NCBI GenBank assembly: GCA_001899585.1
Contig: MKWE01000057.1
Location: 1-64,000 of the forward strand
Reading direction: 5' to 3'
Source: Rhodospirillales bacterium 70-18
GTDB lineage: Bacteria > Pseudomonadota > Alphaproteobacteria > Acetobacterales > Acetobacteraceae
Length of the DNA stretch: 64,000 nucleotides
Each line of letters opens with the position of its first letter. Position 1 is the stretch's first letter. The translations under genes and the position numbers were made by a program. This document shows, piece by piece, positions 35,443-44,227 of the stretch. Below the pieces are notes generated by a model that was given only the letters and a program-made list of their open reading frames with translations, did not search any database and was not told the origin of the DNA.

Positions 35443-36183
35443 ATGAAAAATGCCGATATGTGGAAAGAAACGAAATACGTGCTCAAATCCGGGCGGCTGG
35501 CGGCGTCGCCGGATCCGCGCGAAGTCAGCATAAGTTCGAGATTGATCGCCAGCCTGGTCGCCGCGTCCTACCAGGGCGCCCTGGGAGCGCATGCGACGGG
35601 CCGGCTGCTGGACCTGGGGTGCGGAAGCGTTCCGCTGTATGCCAGCTACAAGCCATATGTAACTGAAATTACCTGCGTCGACTGGGAGAATACCAGCCAC
35701 AGGAATATTCACCTGGATCAGGAAGCCGACCTGTCGCAGCCATTGCCGTTCGGCGATGCGACGTTCGACACCATCATCCTGTCTGACGTGCTGGAGCATA
35801 TCCCGGTGCCGCAATCGTTGTGGAACGAGATGAACCGTGTGCTGGCGCGCGGCGGGAAGATCATCCTGAACGTTCCATTTTATTACTGGCTGCATGAACA
35901 GCCGCATGATTACTATCGATATACCCGTTTTGCATTGCAACGCTTTGTGCAAAATTCCGATATGAAAATGATCGAGCTGAAGGAGGTCGGCGGTGCGCCG
36001 GAGATCCTGGCGGATATCACCTCCAAGATGCTGATGGGCATTCCGCTGGTCGGCGCCGGCGCCGCGGCCATCCTCCAGGGCCTGACATTGTGGTTTGTCA
36101 GGACCGGGATCGGGCGGCGCATTTCGCGGCGAACCGCGCGCGGCTTTCCGTTCGGCTATTTCATGGTGGCCGAGAAATGCTGA
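35443..36183 (+). CDS. Class I SAM-dependent methyltransferase
   Basis: A 246-residue methyltransferase (Methyltransf_11 type). Motif I is LLDLGCGSVPLYASY, the acidic loop follows (ITCVDWENT), and FDTIILSDVLEHIP with VLARGGKIILNVPFYYWLHE complete the SAM fold. The C-terminal region has a hydrophobic stretch near residues 196-215 that may touch a membrane. The ATG at 35443 is chosen; ATG 35458 and TTG 35413 are alternatives. The gene uses clearly more A/T-ending codons than its neighbours, a sign of recent transfer. It lies 30 bp before a glycosyltransferase gene, so it probably methylates a glycan or a lipid-linked sugar. Confidence 0.85.
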   Translation: MKNADMWKETKYVLKSGRLAASPDPREVSISSRLIASLVAASYQGALGAHATGRLLDLGCGSVPLYASYKPYVTEITCVDWENTSHRNIHLDQEADLSQPLPFGDATFDTIILSDVLEHIPVPQSLWNEMNRVLARGGKIILNVPFYYWLHEQPHDYYRYTRFALQRFVQNSDMKMIELKEVGGAPEILADITSKMLMGIPLVGAGAAAILQGLTLWFVRTGIGRRISRRTARGFPFGYFMVAEKC

Positions 36184-36213
36184 CCGGCGCCGCAACAGGC
36201 ATGCAGGTGTGGC

Positions 36214-37440
36214 GTGACGCAGGATTCTGAGGCTCTCGACGTTGTCATCGTCTCCGATCCGCGGTTCTCCGGCGGCACCAGCAGCGCGATGGCGGAGGAA
36301 ATCCGCACGCTGACCGAGGCCGGCCGGAAGGTCGGTTTCTGGCGCGTCAGCACGCCGTGGTGGCGCGACGACGACCGGGAGGTGCATCCGCTGTTGCAGG
36401 CGCATATCGATGCAGGGCGGGTTCGCATCATCGACCCGACGGAGACGGTGCGGGTGCCGCTGGTGCTGGCGGAGCACCCGGTGGTGTTCCGCCGTCTGCC
36501 GCGCGGCCGGTGGCCCCGGCTGGTGGCGGACCTGGCGGTGATCGTCGGGCACCACCCGGTGACCGGGCCGGACGGCCGGCTGATCTACGATCCCTGGTGG
36601 ATCACCCGCAACTGCCGGCGGCTGTTTACGGCGCCGGTCGTCTGGGGGCCGATCTCGCCGACCAACCGCGCCTCGTTCGCCGCCTTCAGGGCGAGCCTGC
36701 CGATGCTCAAGGCGGACTGGACCAACATCCTGCGAGCCGGGGATTGGGGGCAGCCGCGGCGCCATGGCGGCGGCAGGCCGTTCGTCATCGGCCGCCACAG
36801 CCGCGATGCGCCGGAGAAATGGCCGACCACGCGAGAGGACTTCCTGGCGGCCTATCCGGACGACCCGCAGATCGAGGTTCGTCTGCTCGGCTATTCCGCG
36901 GCGTTCGACCGGATCGTGGGCAGGCGGCCAGGGAACTGGGTGTGCCTGCCGTTCAACGCGGTTCCGGCGGCGGCGTTTCTGCGGACCATCGATTTTTTCG
37001 TGTATTTCCACGCGCCGTACTGGCGCGAGGCGTTCGGGCGGACGATCGCCGAGGCGATCGGCAGCGGCGCGGTGGTGATCCTGCCGGAGTCGTTCCGCGA
37101 GAGCTTCGGGCCGGCGGCCGTGTATGCGACGCCCCAGCAGGCCGTTGCCGTGGCGCGGCGCCTGTGGAGCGAGCCCGAGGCGTATGAGCGGCAGTCGCGC
37201 ATCGCCTGGGACTGGTTGCAGCAGAATTACGGGCCGGACGCCTACCTCGCCACGCTGGACCGGGCGATGGCGGCCGCCGCGACGGGCGCGCTGGGGGAGG
37301 TCGTCGACCTGCCGACGGCAAGCCAGTGGGCGCCCGGCGTGGTTGGCATGCGGGCGCGGTTCTATGCGGAAAAGGCGCTGTCGGTGCTGGGCGACCGGCT
37401 GCGGCCATTGCTGCGGCGATTCCACCAGGCGCGTGGATGA
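36214..37440 (+). CDS. Glycosyltransferase-like protein (GT-B fold)
   Basis: A 408-residue protein starting at GTG. It begins DVVIVSDPRFSGGTSSAMAEEI, resembling the acceptor domain of GT-B transferases. Its C-terminal part has VYFHAPYWREAFGRTIAEA followed by GSGAVVILPE, matching the donor-binding EAxxxG pattern. The C-terminal ~80 residues are helical. No membrane segment is evident. It follows the methyltransferase gene closely, and the two look like a small glycan-modification unit. Donor and acceptor are unknown. Confidence 0.78.
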   Translation: MTQDSEALDVVIVSDPRFSGGTSSAMAEEIRTLTEAGRKVGFWRVSTPWWRDDDREVHPLLQAHIDAGRVRIIDPTETVRVPLVLAEHPVVFRRLPRGRWPRLVADLAVIVGHHPVTGPDGRLIYDPWWITRNCRRLFTAPVVWGPISPTNRASFAAFRASLPMLKADWTNILRAGDWGQPRRHGGGRPFVIGRHSRDAPEKWPTTREDFLAAYPDDPQIEVRLLGYSAAFDRIVGRRPGNWVCLPFNAVPAAAFLRTIDFFVYFHAPYWREAFGRTIAEAIGSGAVVILPESFRESFGPAAVYATPQQAVAVARRLWSEPEAYERQSRIAWDWLQQNYGPDAYLATLDRAMAAAATGALGEVVDLPTASQWAPGVVGMRARFYAEKALSVLGDRLRPLLRRFHQARG

Positions 37441-37531
37441 TCGGCCCATCAGGACGGCCGCCTTGCAGGGGCGGCGTTGCCGGTCGCGGGGGATTGGGTC
37501 AGGCTGCCGGGGTGGTTTTTGGGGATGGCGA

Positions 37532-38332
37532 ATGACCAAGTTCCGGATGGGCGAGCTGACTGGCGGCGAGATGCGCGCGCTGGCCGGGGAGGGGCCGGTG
37601 ATCCTGCTGCCGCTGGGCAGCCATGAGGACCAGGGGCCGCATGCGCCGATGGGGGATTACCTCTCGGCCGAGCGGGTGGCCGAGCGCATCGCCGCGCGGG
37701 CCACGGCGCAGGGCATCCGCACGCTGGTGGCGCCGGTGCTGCCGTTCGGCGGCGCCGATTATTTCGGCACCATGCCGGGCGGCATCGCGCTGTCGCAGGC
37801 GACGCTGCGGGCGGTGTTGGCGGACATGTTCGCCTGCCTGCTGCGGCACGGCTTCACGAGGCTCATTGTTATCAACGGGCACGGAGGCAATGTTCAGGCC
37901 ATTCATGAGGTGACGCAGGATATCTACCGCGCCCGCAAGCTGCTGATCCCCAGCTTCTATCTGTGGCGGGTGGGCTACGGCATGCTGCCGGGCATCGTGG
38001 GCGACGAGGTGGCCAAGAAGGCCGCCGGGCACGGCGCGGACCCGCTGACCAGCGTCGCGATGCACCTGTTCCCCGAATGGATCCGCCACGACATGGTGCC
38101 GCCCGCCCCGGTGGCGCCGGAGGTGAAGGGGCTGAAGGTCTCGGGCTTCGGCACCGTGCGGTTCGAGGGCGTGGACATGGCAGTGCCGATCGAGCTGGAC
38201 GAGACGGCGCCGAACGGGGTGTGGGGCGGCGACCCGCGGCTGTGCTCGGCGGCGACCGGGGCGGCGCTGGTGGAGCAGCTGAGCGAGAAGGGGGCGCGGT
38301 TCATCGCCCATTGGGTCGCCCGCGAGGGGTAG
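37532..38332 (+). CDS. Creatininase family protein
   Basis: A 266-residue metal-dependent amidohydrolase of the creatininase superfamily. Metal-binding and active-site motifs are LPLGSHEDQGPHAPMGDY and VINGHGGNVQAIHE, in the family order and spacing. Members hydrolyse creatinine, formamides (as in riboflavin and mycofactocin pathways) or other cyclic amides. The ATG at 37532 is chosen because family similarity starts at MGELTGGEM. No neighbour points to a particular substrate. It is read alone; a promoter for the next gene lies after it. Confidence 0.88.
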   Translation: MTKFRMGELTGGEMRALAGEGPVILLPLGSHEDQGPHAPMGDYLSAERVAERIAARATAQGIRTLVAPVLPFGGADYFGTMPGGIALSQATLRAVLADMFACLLRHGFTRLIVINGHGGNVQAIHEVTQDIYRARKLLIPSFYLWRVGYGMLPGIVGDEVAKKAAGHGADPLTSVAMHLFPEWIRHDMVPPAPVAPEVKGLKVSGFGTVRFEGVDMAVPIELDETAPNGVWGGDPRLCSAATGAALVEQLSEKGARFIAHWVAREG

Positions 38333-38361
38333 GCGGCCGCGTTCGTTCTCCCGCCGGCCCG

Positions 38362-38390
38362 TTGACAAGCGCCCCGGCGCGGACTCGACT
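38362..38390 (+). promoter_or_regulatory. Candidate sigma-70 promoter of the GMC oxidoreductase gene
   Basis: A perfect -35 hexamer TTGACA (38362-38367) is followed after 17 bp by TCGACT (38385-38390), a weak -10 match (3 of 6). The predicted transcription start would lie about 25 bp before the GMC oxidoreductase ATG. This suggests it is transcribed separately from the creatininase gene. Confidence 0.35.
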
Positions 38391-38422
38391 GTGCCGGGGA
38401 AGCGGCGATCCGGGGGCGCTAC

Positions 38423-40021
38423 ATGGCTGATACGGTGGATGTTCTGATCATCGGCTCCGGTGCGTCCGGCGCTGCGGTGGCCTGGAGCCTGGCCGAGACG
38501 AAGATGCGCATCGTCTGCCTGGAGCAGGGCGACTGGATGAACCCCGCCGAATACCCGAGCACCGGGCGGGACTGGGAGGCGCGGGTGCATGGCGACTACG
38601 CCACCAGCCCCAACATACGCGCCCGGCCGACCGACTATCCGATCAACGACGACAACTCGCCGATCAAGGTGGTGAACTTCAACGGCGTCGGCGGCGGCAC
38701 CGTGATGTACACCGGGCATTTCCCGCGGCTGCATCCCTCGGATTTCCGGGTGCGCTCGCTGGACGGCGTCGCCGATGACTGGCCGGTGGACTATGCCACG
38801 CTGGAGCCGTTCTTCGCCGAGAACGACCGCATGATGGGCGTCTCCGGCCTGGCCGGCGACCCGGCCGGGCCGCCGCGGCAGCCGCCGATGCCGCCGCTGC
38901 CGCTCGGCAAGACCGGCACCCGCTGGGCGCAGGCGATGAACACGCTGGGCTGGCACTGGTGGCCGTCCGACACCACGCTGGCGACGCAGGATTATGAGGG
39001 GCGGGCGCGCTGCATCAACCTCGGCCATTGCACGCCCGGCTGCGCCCAGGGGGCCAAGGCGAGCACCGACATCACCTATTGGCCGGCGGCGATCCGGGCC
39101 GGGGTGGAGCTGCGCACGCGCTGCCGGGTGCGCGAGATCACCACCAATGCCGAGGGGATGGCCTCGGGCGTGGTCTATTACGACGCCGAGGGGGTGGAGC
39201 GGTTCCAGGCGGCCGAGGTGGTGATCCTGGCGTGCAACGGGGTGGGCACGCCGCGGCTGCTGCTCAACTCGGCCTCCGGCCGGTTCCCGAACGGGCTGGC
39301 CAATTCCAGCGGGTTGGTCGGCAGGAACCTGATGTTCCATCCGTATATCCAGGTGTACGGCTATTCGGACGAGCCGCTGGACGGCAATCGCGGCCCGCCG
39401 CTGTGCCTGTGGAGCAAGGAGTTCTACGAGACCGACCCGGCGCGGGATTTCGTGCGCGGCTACATGTTCCAGTTCAACCGCGGCGTCGGCGTGATCAACG
39501 AGGCGATCACCAGCGCGGCGGACGGGCGGCTGCCCTGGGGCGAGGACCATCACAGCGCCTACCGCCGGCTGGTGCATCGGCGCATGAGCCTCTCGGCGGT
39601 GATCGAGGACCTGCCGGAGGCGCATAACCGGGTGACGCTGGACCCGGTGCTGAAGGACGGGCACGGCATTCCGTCGCCGCGGATCGACTATACGGTGGGC
39701 GAGAACAGCCGGCGCATGATCGCGCACGGCATCGCGCGGGCCACCGAGATACTGCACGCCGCCGGGGCGCATGATATCGGGGTGCAGAACCCCATCCTGT
39801 ATGGCGGCTGGCACCTGCTGGGCACGGCGCGGATGGGCACTGACCCGGCGCGCTCGGTGGTGAACGAATGGGGGCGCAGCCACGACGTGCGCAACCTGTT
39901 CATCGTCGATGGCTCGGTCTTCGTGACCGCCGGCGGCGTCAACCCCACCTCCACCATCCAGGCGCTGGCGCTGTATATCGCCGACAGCATGAAGCGGCGC
40001 CTGGCCACCCTGTTCGATTGA
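38423..40021 (+). CDS. GMC family oxidoreductase
   Basis: A 532-residue FAD-dependent alcohol/sugar dehydrogenase of the glucose-methanol-choline family. The dinucleotide fold is at the N-terminus (VLIIGSGASGAAVAWSL), followed by GVGGGTVMYTGHFPRL and a Cys pair (CTPGC). The C-terminal signature is GTARMGTDP with VDGSVFVTAGGVNPTSTI. No export signal is present on this subunit. It is followed 7 bp later by a small-subunit-like gene, as in membrane-bound gluconate-type dehydrogenases, but no cytochrome c subunit follows. The substrate is unknown. Confidence 0.9.
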   Translation: MADTVDVLIIGSGASGAAVAWSLAETKMRIVCLEQGDWMNPAEYPSTGRDWEARVHGDYATSPNIRARPTDYPINDDNSPIKVVNFNGVGGGTVMYTGHFPRLHPSDFRVRSLDGVADDWPVDYATLEPFFAENDRMMGVSGLAGDPAGPPRQPPMPPLPLGKTGTRWAQAMNTLGWHWWPSDTTLATQDYEGRARCINLGHCTPGCAQGAKASTDITYWPAAIRAGVELRTRCRVREITTNAEGMASGVVYYDAEGVERFQAAEVVILACNGVGTPRLLLNSASGRFPNGLANSSGLVGRNLMFHPYIQVYGYSDEPLDGNRGPPLCLWSKEFYETDPARDFVRGYMFQFNRGVGVINEAITSAADGRLPWGEDHHSAYRRLVHRRMSLSAVIEDLPEAHNRVTLDPVLKDGHGIPSPRIDYTVGENSRRMIAHGIARATEILHAAGAHDIGVQNPILYGGWHLLGTARMGTDPARSVVNEWGRSHDVRNLFIVDGSVFVTAGGVNPTSTIQALALYIADSMKRRLATLFD

Positions 40022-40028
40022 GACGACG

Positions 40029-40484
40029 ATGTCCCAGACCATGCCCGAGATGCTGTCGGATGAGGAGCGGCGCGCGCTGGCCTGCGTGGCCGGGCTGATG
40101 ATCCCGGCCAGCGCCGAATATGGCGTGCCGGGCGCGGACGATGACGCGATCCTGGCCGACATGGTGGCGAGCCTCGGGCGGGACGGGCCGGCGGTGCGCG
40201 CGGCGCTGGCGCGGCTGGATGCGCTGGCGGGCGGGCGGTTCGCCGGGCTGGCGGCGCCCGAGCGGGCGGCGGTGGCGGCGCGGTTGCGCGCCGAGGGCGG
40301 GCCGGCGGTGGCGACGCTCAACCGGGTGGTGCTGCAATGCTATTACCGCGACGATCGCGTGCTGGCCTCGCTCGGCATCGAGCCGCGGGCGCCATTTCCC
40401 AAGGGGCATGCGCTGGAGCAGGGCGACTGGTCGCTGCTGGAGCCGGTGCGCCGGCGGGGGAAGCTGTGGCGGGATGCGCCCTGA
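40029..40484 (+). CDS. Small partner subunit of the GMC dehydrogenase (gluconate dehydrogenase subunit 3-like)
   Basis: A 151-residue protein encoded 7 bp after the GMC oxidoreductase. It starts MSQTMPEMLSDEERRALACVAGLMIPASAEYGVPGADD, which resembles the gluconate 2-dehydrogenase subunit 3 family. Usually that subunit has a Tat signal; this one has none that I can see. It is Ala/Arg-rich and helical, ending QCYYRDDRVLASLGI and FPKGHALEQGD. It most likely stabilises or exports the flavoprotein. Assignment rests on context and on the N-terminal pattern. Confidence 0.7.
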   Translation: MSQTMPEMLSDEERRALACVAGLMIPASAEYGVPGADDDAILADMVASLGRDGPAVRAALARLDALAGGRFAGLAAPERAAVAARLRAEGGPAVATLNRVVLQCYYRDDRVLASLGIEPRAPFPKGHALEQGDWSLLEPVRRRGKLWRDAP

Positions 40485-40507
40485 CGGGCGGGGCTGATTC
40501 GGCCTGA

Positions 40508-41719
40508 CTACGCCGCGGCCGCCGGGCGGGTTTCCGGCATGGCCGCCAGCACCAGGAGCGTCGCGGCGAGGCCGAGCGTCGCCAGCACGCCGAAGCTGGC
40601 GGTGCGGCCCCAGAACTCGGCGACGGTTCCGGCCAGGGTGGTGGACAGCGCGGCCCCGGTGGCGCCGGCCAGGCCGAGGATGCCCATGCAGAGGTTGTAG
40701 CGCCCGGTGCCGCGGGTGAGGTCGGCGGCGACCAGCGGCAGCAGCACGCCGAACGCGGCGCTCGCCACGCCCTCCAGCACCTGCACCGGCACCAACGCCA
40801 CCGGGTTGCCGACCACGGCGAACAGGATGGCGCGGGCGGGCAGCGAGGCCCAGCCGACCAGCAGCAGCGGGCGGCGGCCGATCCGCTCGGCCAGCCGGCC
40901 GACCAGCGGCGACAGCCAGGCGACGACGATCTGCGGCACGATGATGAAGGCGGCGATCACCAGCCCGGCCCTGGTGCCGCTGACGCGGGTCAGCTCCGGC
41001 GCGGCGACCGCCAGGATGGCCGCCGAGGACAGGTGAAACATCAGCACGCAGGCGACGAACGCCAGCACCCGGCGGTCGCGCAGCAGCACCAGGGGGGAAA
41101 CGGCGGGCTCCGTCGGGGGGGCGACCACATCCTGCTCTCCCTGGCGGCGGCGGGCGGCGCCGTGGCGCAGCGCCCACAGCGCGGGCAGCGCCAGCAGGGC
41201 GGCCAGGATGAATACCGCGCGCTCGCTGAGCACCGTGGCGCAGCCGCCCATCACGGCGGCTCCCAACGCGCTGCCGATCGAGGCGTAGCGGGCGTTGCGG
41301 CCCAGGCGCTCGCCGAGCCGGCGCTGGCCGACCAGCGACAGGCTCAGTGCCGCGATCCCCGGGCCCAGCACGGCGCCGGCGGCGGCCTGCATCACCAACG
41401 CCAGCAGCACCGGCAGGCGGAAGGGCAGGGCGGCCAGGATGGCGGCGGAGAGACCGGTGGCGGCCACTGCCGCGGCCAGCAGGCTGCGCCGGCGGTGGGT
41501 GGCATCCACCAGCGCGCCGCCGGGGATCTGGAAGGCCATGGAGGCCAGGGTCTGCGCGCTCAGCACCAGGCCGATCTGCACCTGGGTCCAGGCCAGGCCC
41601 GACAGATAGACCGGGACGAAGGCGCCGAAGCCGGTCTGCACCGCCGCGATGAAGCCGTTCAGCAGGTCCAGCCCGTGTTCCGCGCGGCGGCGCACGGCGA
41701 CGCGGGAGGGGGTGGTCAT
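40508..41719 (-). CDS. MFS transporter
   Basis: A 403-residue major facilitator with about 12 transmembrane helices. A charged loop between helices 2-3 (GGALVDATHRRRSLL) matches the MFS motif A region, and another copy (SPLVGRLAERIGRRPLLLVG) starts the second half. It could be a drug or metabolite exporter; the substrate is unknown. The ATG at 41719 overlaps the stop of the PRC-barrel gene (ATGA), placing it third in an ABC-F / PRC-barrel / MFS operon. Confidence 0.88.
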   Translation of the reverse strand: MTTPSRVAVRRRAEHGLDLLNGFIAAVQTGFGAFVPVYLSGLAWTQVQIGLVLSAQTLASMAFQIPGGALVDATHRRRSLLAAAVAATGLSAAILAALPFRLPVLLALVMQAAAGAVLGPGIAALSLSLVGQRRLGERLGRNARYASIGSALGAAVMGGCATVLSERAVFILAALLALPALWALRHGAARRRQGEQDVVAPPTEPAVSPLVLLRDRRVLAFVACVLMFHLSSAAILAVAAPELTRVSGTRAGLVIAAFIIVPQIVVAWLSPLVGRLAERIGRRPLLLVGWASLPARAILFAVVGNPVALVPVQVLEGVASAAFGVLLPLVAADLTRGTGRYNLCMGILGLAGATGAALSTTLAGTVAEFWGRTASFGVLATLGLAATLLVLAAMPETRPAAAA

Positions 41720-42252
41720 GGGCCGGCGGCGTGGGGCGCCCGCAGGATCTGCGCCGGCTGGTCGTTGTGGTACTCGGGCGCGGCGATGATGGCGTCGCCG
41801 TCCAGCTCCACGACGATGTGCGGGCCGGCAGCATCGGCGGTGAAGTGCAGCCCCGCCCATTCCACCGCGATCCGCCGCGTGCCGACACCGAGGAAGCCGC
41901 CGACATCGACGACGGCGGCCAGCGGCTGGCCGGCGGGATTGGCGAGAATGTCGACGAGGCGGCCGATGTCCTGCCCGGTCTTGTCCTCCAGCGTGCGGCC
42001 CAGCACGGTGAAGCCGGCGCCGGCGGGCAGGGAGATGAGGTCCTCGGGGGCTGTGGCCGGCGGTGGGGCCGCCTGCACCGGGGCCGCCTGCACCGGGGCG
42101 GCCTGCACCGGGGCGGCCTGCACCGGGGCGGCCTGTGCCTGGGCTGCGGCGGCAGGGGGACCGGCGGCGGCCGGGGCCGGGGCCGCGACGATGGCGGCCA
42201 GCATCACGGCGAGCCCGCTCGACCAGCCGCGGGTGCGGGCCGGGCCGGTCAT
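41716..42252 (-). CDS. PRC-barrel-like exported protein with a QAAPV repeat
   Basis: A 178-residue protein. A signal-peptide-like start (GLAVMLAAIVAAPAPAAA) leads into an Ala/Pro-rich linker with four to five QAAPV units encoded by 15-bp tandem repeats. The C-terminal domain (about residues 70-165) reads FTVLGRTLEDKTGQDIGRLVDIL and LGVGTRRIAVEW, a PRC-barrel pattern. Such domains occur in envelope and RNA-related proteins. Both ends overlap neighbours by 4 bp, so it is fully coupled with the ABC-F and MFS genes. The role is unknown. Confidence 0.78.
   Translation of the reverse strand: MTGPARTRGWSSGLAVMLAAIVAAPAPAAAGPPAAAAQAQAAPVQAAPVQAAPVQAAPVQAAPPPATAPEDLISLPAGAGFTVLGRTLEDKTGQDIGRLVDILANPAGQPLAAVVDVGGFLGVGTRRIAVEWAGLHFTADAAGPHIVVELDGDAIIAAPEYHNDQPAQILRAPHAAGP
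42071..42145. repeat. 15-bp tandem repeat inside the PRC-barrel gene
   Basis: Four consecutive 15-bp units GCCTGCACCGGGGC(G/C) at 42071-42130 and a fifth diverged unit at 42131-42145. The repeat keeps the reading frame and encodes QAAPV on the minus strand. A copy-number change would lengthen or shorten the linker between the signal region and the PRC-barrel. Confidence 0.9.
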
Positions 42253-44048
42253 CGGCCTTCGACCTCCTCGCGCAGCATTTCCAGCTCCAGCCAGCGCTCC
42301 TCGGCCTGGGCGAGCGCCGTTTCGGCCTCAGCCAGCGCGTCAGAGGCGCGGGTGAAGGCGGCGTGGTTGCGGGTGTAGAGGGTGGGGTCGGCCAGGATGG
42401 CCTGCTGGCGGGCGATCTCGTCCTGCAGCGCGTCGATGCGGGCAGGCAGGGTTTGCAGGGCGTGCTTGTCCTTGAAGGACAGCTTCTGCGATGGCGGGCG
42501 CGGGGCCGGGGGCGCGGCCGGCTGTGCGGCGCGGCGCGGTGTTTCCTGCTGGATCAGGGGCTTGCCGCGCTGGGTGAGCATGTCGCTGTAGCCGCCGGCG
42601 TAGTCTACCCAGCGCCCGTCCCCCTCGGCGTTGATGACGCTGGTGGCGACGCGGTCGAGAAAGTCGCGGTCGTGGCTGACCAGCAGGACGGTGCCGGGGT
42701 AGTCGGCGAGGAGTTCCTGGAGCAGTTCCAGGGTTTCCAGGTCGAGGTCGTTGGTCGGCTCGTCGAGCACCAGCAGGTTGCTGGGGCGGGCCAGGGCGAC
42801 GGCGAGGGTGAGGCGGCCGCGCTCGCCGCCGGAGAGCATGCCGACCGGGGTGCGGGCCTGCTCGGGGCCGAACAGGAAGTCTTTCATATAGCCGATGACA
42901 TGGCGCTGCTGGCCGTTCACCGTGACGGTATCGCCGCGGCCGCCGGTGAGGGTGTCGGCCAGGGTGGCCGCCGGGTCGAGGCTTTCGCGGCGCTGGTCGA
43001 GGGTGACCATCTGCAGCCCGGCGCCGACGCGGATTTCGCCCGAATCGGGCTGCATCTGGCCGGTGAGCAGGGCGAGCAGGGTGGTTTTGCCGGCGCCGTT
43101 GGGGCCCACGATGCCGACGCGGTCGCCGCGCAGGACGCGGGTGGAGAGGTCGCGGACGATCGGGCGCTCGCCGAAGGACTTGGCGACGTGCTCGGCGACG
43201 ACGACCAGGCGGCCGGAGATCTCGGCGTCGGCGGCGGCCATCCTGGCGCCGCCGGCGGGGCCGCGGGCCTGGCGGCGCTGGGCGCGCAGGTCGTGCAACT
43301 GGGCGAGGCGGCGGACGTTGCGCTTGCGCCGAGCGGTGACGCCGTAGCGCAGCCAGTCCTCCTCCATGGCCAGCTTGCGGCCCAGCTTGTGGCGGTCGCG
43401 CTCCTCCTGCTCCAGCACTTCGTCGCGCCAGGATTCGAAATGGGCGAAGCCGCGGTCGAGCCGGCGGGTGATGCCGCGGTCCAGCCAGACGATGGAGCGG
43501 GACAGCGACTCGAGTAGGCGGCGGTCATGGCTGATCAGCACCATCGCGGAGCGCAGCGAGGCGAGCTCGGCCTCCAGCCAGGCGATGGCGGGCAGGTCGA
43601 GATGGTTGGTCGGTTCGTCGAGCAGCAGGATGTCGGGCGAGGGGGCCAGCACGCGGGCCAGGGCGGCGCGGCGGGCCTCGCCGCCCGACAGGCGGGCCGG
43701 GTCCTCGGTGCCGTCCAGGCCGAGCTGGGCGAGCAGGTAGGTGGCGCGATGGGGGTCGTCCCCCGGCCCGAGCCCGGCTTCCACATAGGCCAGCGTGGTG
43801 GCGAAGCCGCCGAGGTCGGGTTCCTGCGGCAGGTAGCGCACGGTGGCGCCGGGCTGCACGAAGGTGGTGCCGGCGTCGGCGGCGAGCAGGCCCGCGGCGA
43901 TCTTGAGCAGGGTGGATTTGCCCGAGCCGTTGCGGCCGACGAGGCAAACCCGCTCGCCCGCGCCGACGGCGATTTCCGCGTCGGACAGCAGGGGGGCGGA
44001 ACCAAGCGAGATGCGAATATTCTGTAAGTGCAGCAGAGGGGGCGCCAT
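42249..44048 (-). CDS. ABC-F family ATP-binding protein (Uup-like)
   Basis: A 599-residue soluble protein with two ABC domains. The first has Walker A GRNGSGKSTLL, signature LSGGEARRAAL and Walker B LLLDEPTNHLDLP. The second has GPNGAGKTTLL, LSGGERGRLTL and VLDEPTNDLDLETL. Between them is the helical ABC-F linker, and a C-terminal coiled coil (about residues 525-599) matches Uup-type proteins. ABC-F proteins act on ribosomes or DNA and do not transport. It is the first gene of a three-gene operon with a PRC-barrel protein and an MFS transporter. Confidence 0.92.
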   Translation of the reverse strand: MAPPLLHLQNIRISLGSAPLLSDAEIAVGAGERVCLVGRNGSGKSTLLKIAAGLLAADAGTTFVQPGATVRYLPQEPDLGGFATTLAYVEAGLGPGDDPHRATYLLAQLGLDGTEDPARLSGGEARRAALARVLAPSPDILLLDEPTNHLDLPAIAWLEAELASLRSAMVLISHDRRLLESLSRSIVWLDRGITRRLDRGFAHFESWRDEVLEQEERDRHKLGRKLAMEEDWLRYGVTARRKRNVRRLAQLHDLRAQRRQARGPAGGARMAAADAEISGRLVVVAEHVAKSFGERPIVRDLSTRVLRGDRVGIVGPNGAGKTTLLALLTGQMQPDSGEIRVGAGLQMVTLDQRRESLDPAATLADTLTGGRGDTVTVNGQQRHVIGYMKDFLFGPEQARTPVGMLSGGERGRLTLAVALARPSNLLVLDEPTNDLDLETLELLQELLADYPGTVLLVSHDRDFLDRVATSVINAEGDGRWVDYAGGYSDMLTQRGKPLIQQETPRRAAQPAAPPAPRPPSQKLSFKDKHALQTLPARIDALQDEIARQQAILADPTLYTRNHAAFTRASDALAEAETALAQAEERWLELEMLREEVEGR

Positions 44049-44227
44049 GGCGTGGCTACTAGCACGGAAGTGGTGGGAACATGCAGCGGATGAAAGAAAT
44101 GTGGCGGAAGATGTCTTGCCTCTGCGCTCCGTGCGATGCAGGCTCCCACCGGCAGCATGTCACATGCTGTTTCATGCTCGTTGCCCGCGCGGGTGACACG
44201 ACTGGAAAAAAACAGGGAGTTCACATT
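44049..44227. promoter_or_regulatory. Intergenic region upstream of the branched-chain transporter operon
   Basis: The 179 bp between the leftward ABC-F gene and the rightward substrate-binding protein gene is non-coding in my reading; a frame starting at 44081 is an N-terminal extension without family similarity. A partial inverted repeat CATGTCACATG / CATG near 44156-44176 is the only visible structure. Promoters for both directions should lie here. Confidence 0.4.

Noticed and set aside
42071-42145. Possible CRISPR-like short repeats
   Set aside because: The 15-bp units are directly tandem without spacers and stay in frame inside a gene, so this is a coding minisatellite.
44081-44227. N-terminal extension of the substrate-binding protein from an ATG at 44081
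   Set aside because: The extension is Cys-rich with no family similarity and would precede the export signal, making export impossible.
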